This document shows, piece after piece, positions 5,608 through 5,849 of a stretch of 5,849 bases of DNA; within the stretch, counting starts at the first letter, position 1; every line of letters starts with the position of its first letter. Where the stretch lies: NCBI GenBank assembly GCA_025454565.1, contig JALOOE010000193.1, positions 1-5,849 on the forward strand, read 5' to 3'. A program made the translations under genes and the position numbers. The stretch is from Anaerolineae bacterium (GTDB lineage: Bacteria > Chloroflexota > Anaerolineae > CG2-30-64-16). Under the pieces are notes generated by a model. That model was not told the DNA's origin and did not search any database. It worked only from the letters and a program-made list of their open reading frames with translations.

Positions 5608-5700
5608 TGTTCAGATACTGCGTATTTCAGCGATCGTGGACGCCTGTTTCAGGCTGATCGTGGACGGCGTTTCATCGCGATCATGGACGATCGGAGCGCG
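5608..5700 (+). mobile_element. IS21-family-like left end, apparently without its transposase
   Basis: Starting at a TGTTCAG-type terminus (5608), three copies of a GATCGTGGACG motif follow in direct orientation, each preceded by TTTCA. IS21-family elements begin with TG(T) and carry several copies of a subterminal repeat at each end, which the transposase binds. Sequences with this GATCGTGGAC pattern are, from memory, typical of one branch of that family. The orientation puts the interior to the right, where istA should begin within about 100-150 bp, but the next 150 bp contain no IstA-like frame. I infer a truncated or solo end. The exact outer boundary and any target duplication cannot be fixed from one end. 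Confidence 0.5.
5632..5689 (+). repeat. Three tandem 11-bp direct repeats (GATCGTGGACG)
   Basis: Copies lie at 5632-5642, 5656-5666 and 5679-5689. The first two are identical and the third has A for G at position 5. Start-to-start spacing is 24 and 23 bp, close to two helical turns, so all copies face roughly the same side of the DNA. TTTCA precedes each at 5625, 5647 and 5670. This layout fits cooperative binding by a transposase or other protein. Confidence 0.85.
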
Positions 5701-5725
5701 CACAAGTGACGGGGTTGATCGTATC

Positions 5726-5849
5726 TCAGTCGTCTACGATGACGCTGAAGCCGACCGCGTTGTCCACGCCGGCGATGCCATCGCCGGGGTGGGCAACGCG
5801 GCGCCGAAGGCGGTGGTTGCGGTTCCAAGGGCACCGGCGCAGGCTTGTC
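5726..5849 (-). CDS. Possible C-terminal end of an unidentified minus-strand gene, cut by the window edge
   Basis: Reading from the right edge on the minus strand, a frame closes at a TGA (5726-5728) after GDGIAGVDNAVGFSVIVDD. That tail has the Gly/Asp/Val pattern of an extracellular beta-rich or repeat protein, but I cannot name a family. The first half of the same frame is Arg-rich and looks like out-of-frame sequence, while a neighbouring frame reads as an Ala/Thr/Pro-rich stretch. The gene may therefore be frameshifted or not real. I list it only because nothing else explains these bases. Confidence 0.15.
   Translation of the reverse strand, partial: TSLRRCPWNRNHRLRRRVAHPGDGIAGVDNAVGFSVIVDD

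Noticed and set aside
5700..5849. istA transposase start after the IS21-like end
   Set aside because: No frame on the plus strand here shows an IstA-like N-terminal helix-turn-helix, so only an IS end is called.

Overview
The window is GC-rich with strongly GC-biased third positions. Its protein families (YefM/YoeB toxin-antitoxin, GT41 with TPRs, TylF-type methyltransferase, acyltransferase-3) fit a proteobacterial chromosome, most likely Burkholderiales or Xanthomonadaceae. That placement is an impression from family resemblance, not a phylogenetic result.

Layout. Bases 1-296 hold no gene I can support. Bases 297-774 (minus strand) are a decayed yefM-yoeB-type toxin-antitoxin locus. The antitoxin frame is nearly full length but runs past its usual C-terminus. 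The toxin has a frameshift and lacks about 25 central residues. The upstream operator still shows two CGTACG palindromes 12 bp apart centre to centre, the geometry known for YefM-YoeB operators. Bases about 780-1003 are non-coding, with a perfect 7-bp inverted repeat at 861-879.

Bases 1004-5355 (plus strand) form the functional core. It comprises a 97-aa protein of unknown function, a 703-aa TPR plus O-GlcNAc-transferase-like (GT41/SPINDLY) glycosyltransferase, a 281-aa TylF/MycF-like SAM methyltransferase whose start overlaps the glycosyltransferase by 19 bp, and, after a 153-bp gap, a 313-aa membrane acyltransferase-3 with a GTG start. The simplest reading is a glycan cassette: a soluble enzyme that glycosylates protein, plus enzymes able to O-methylate and O-acylate sugars. 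The glycan and its target cannot be read from the sequence.

Bases 5352-5849 are accessory. They hold a doubtful 57-codon frame joined to the acyltransferase by ATGA, two small inverted repeats, and three tandem copies of a GATCGTGGACG motif next to a TGTTCAG terminus. This last block resembles an IS21-family left end, but no transposase follows it. The right edge may carry the last codons of an unidentified minus-strand gene. The cassette therefore sits between remnants of a toxin-antitoxin locus and of an insertion sequence, as is common in variable surface-glycan islands.
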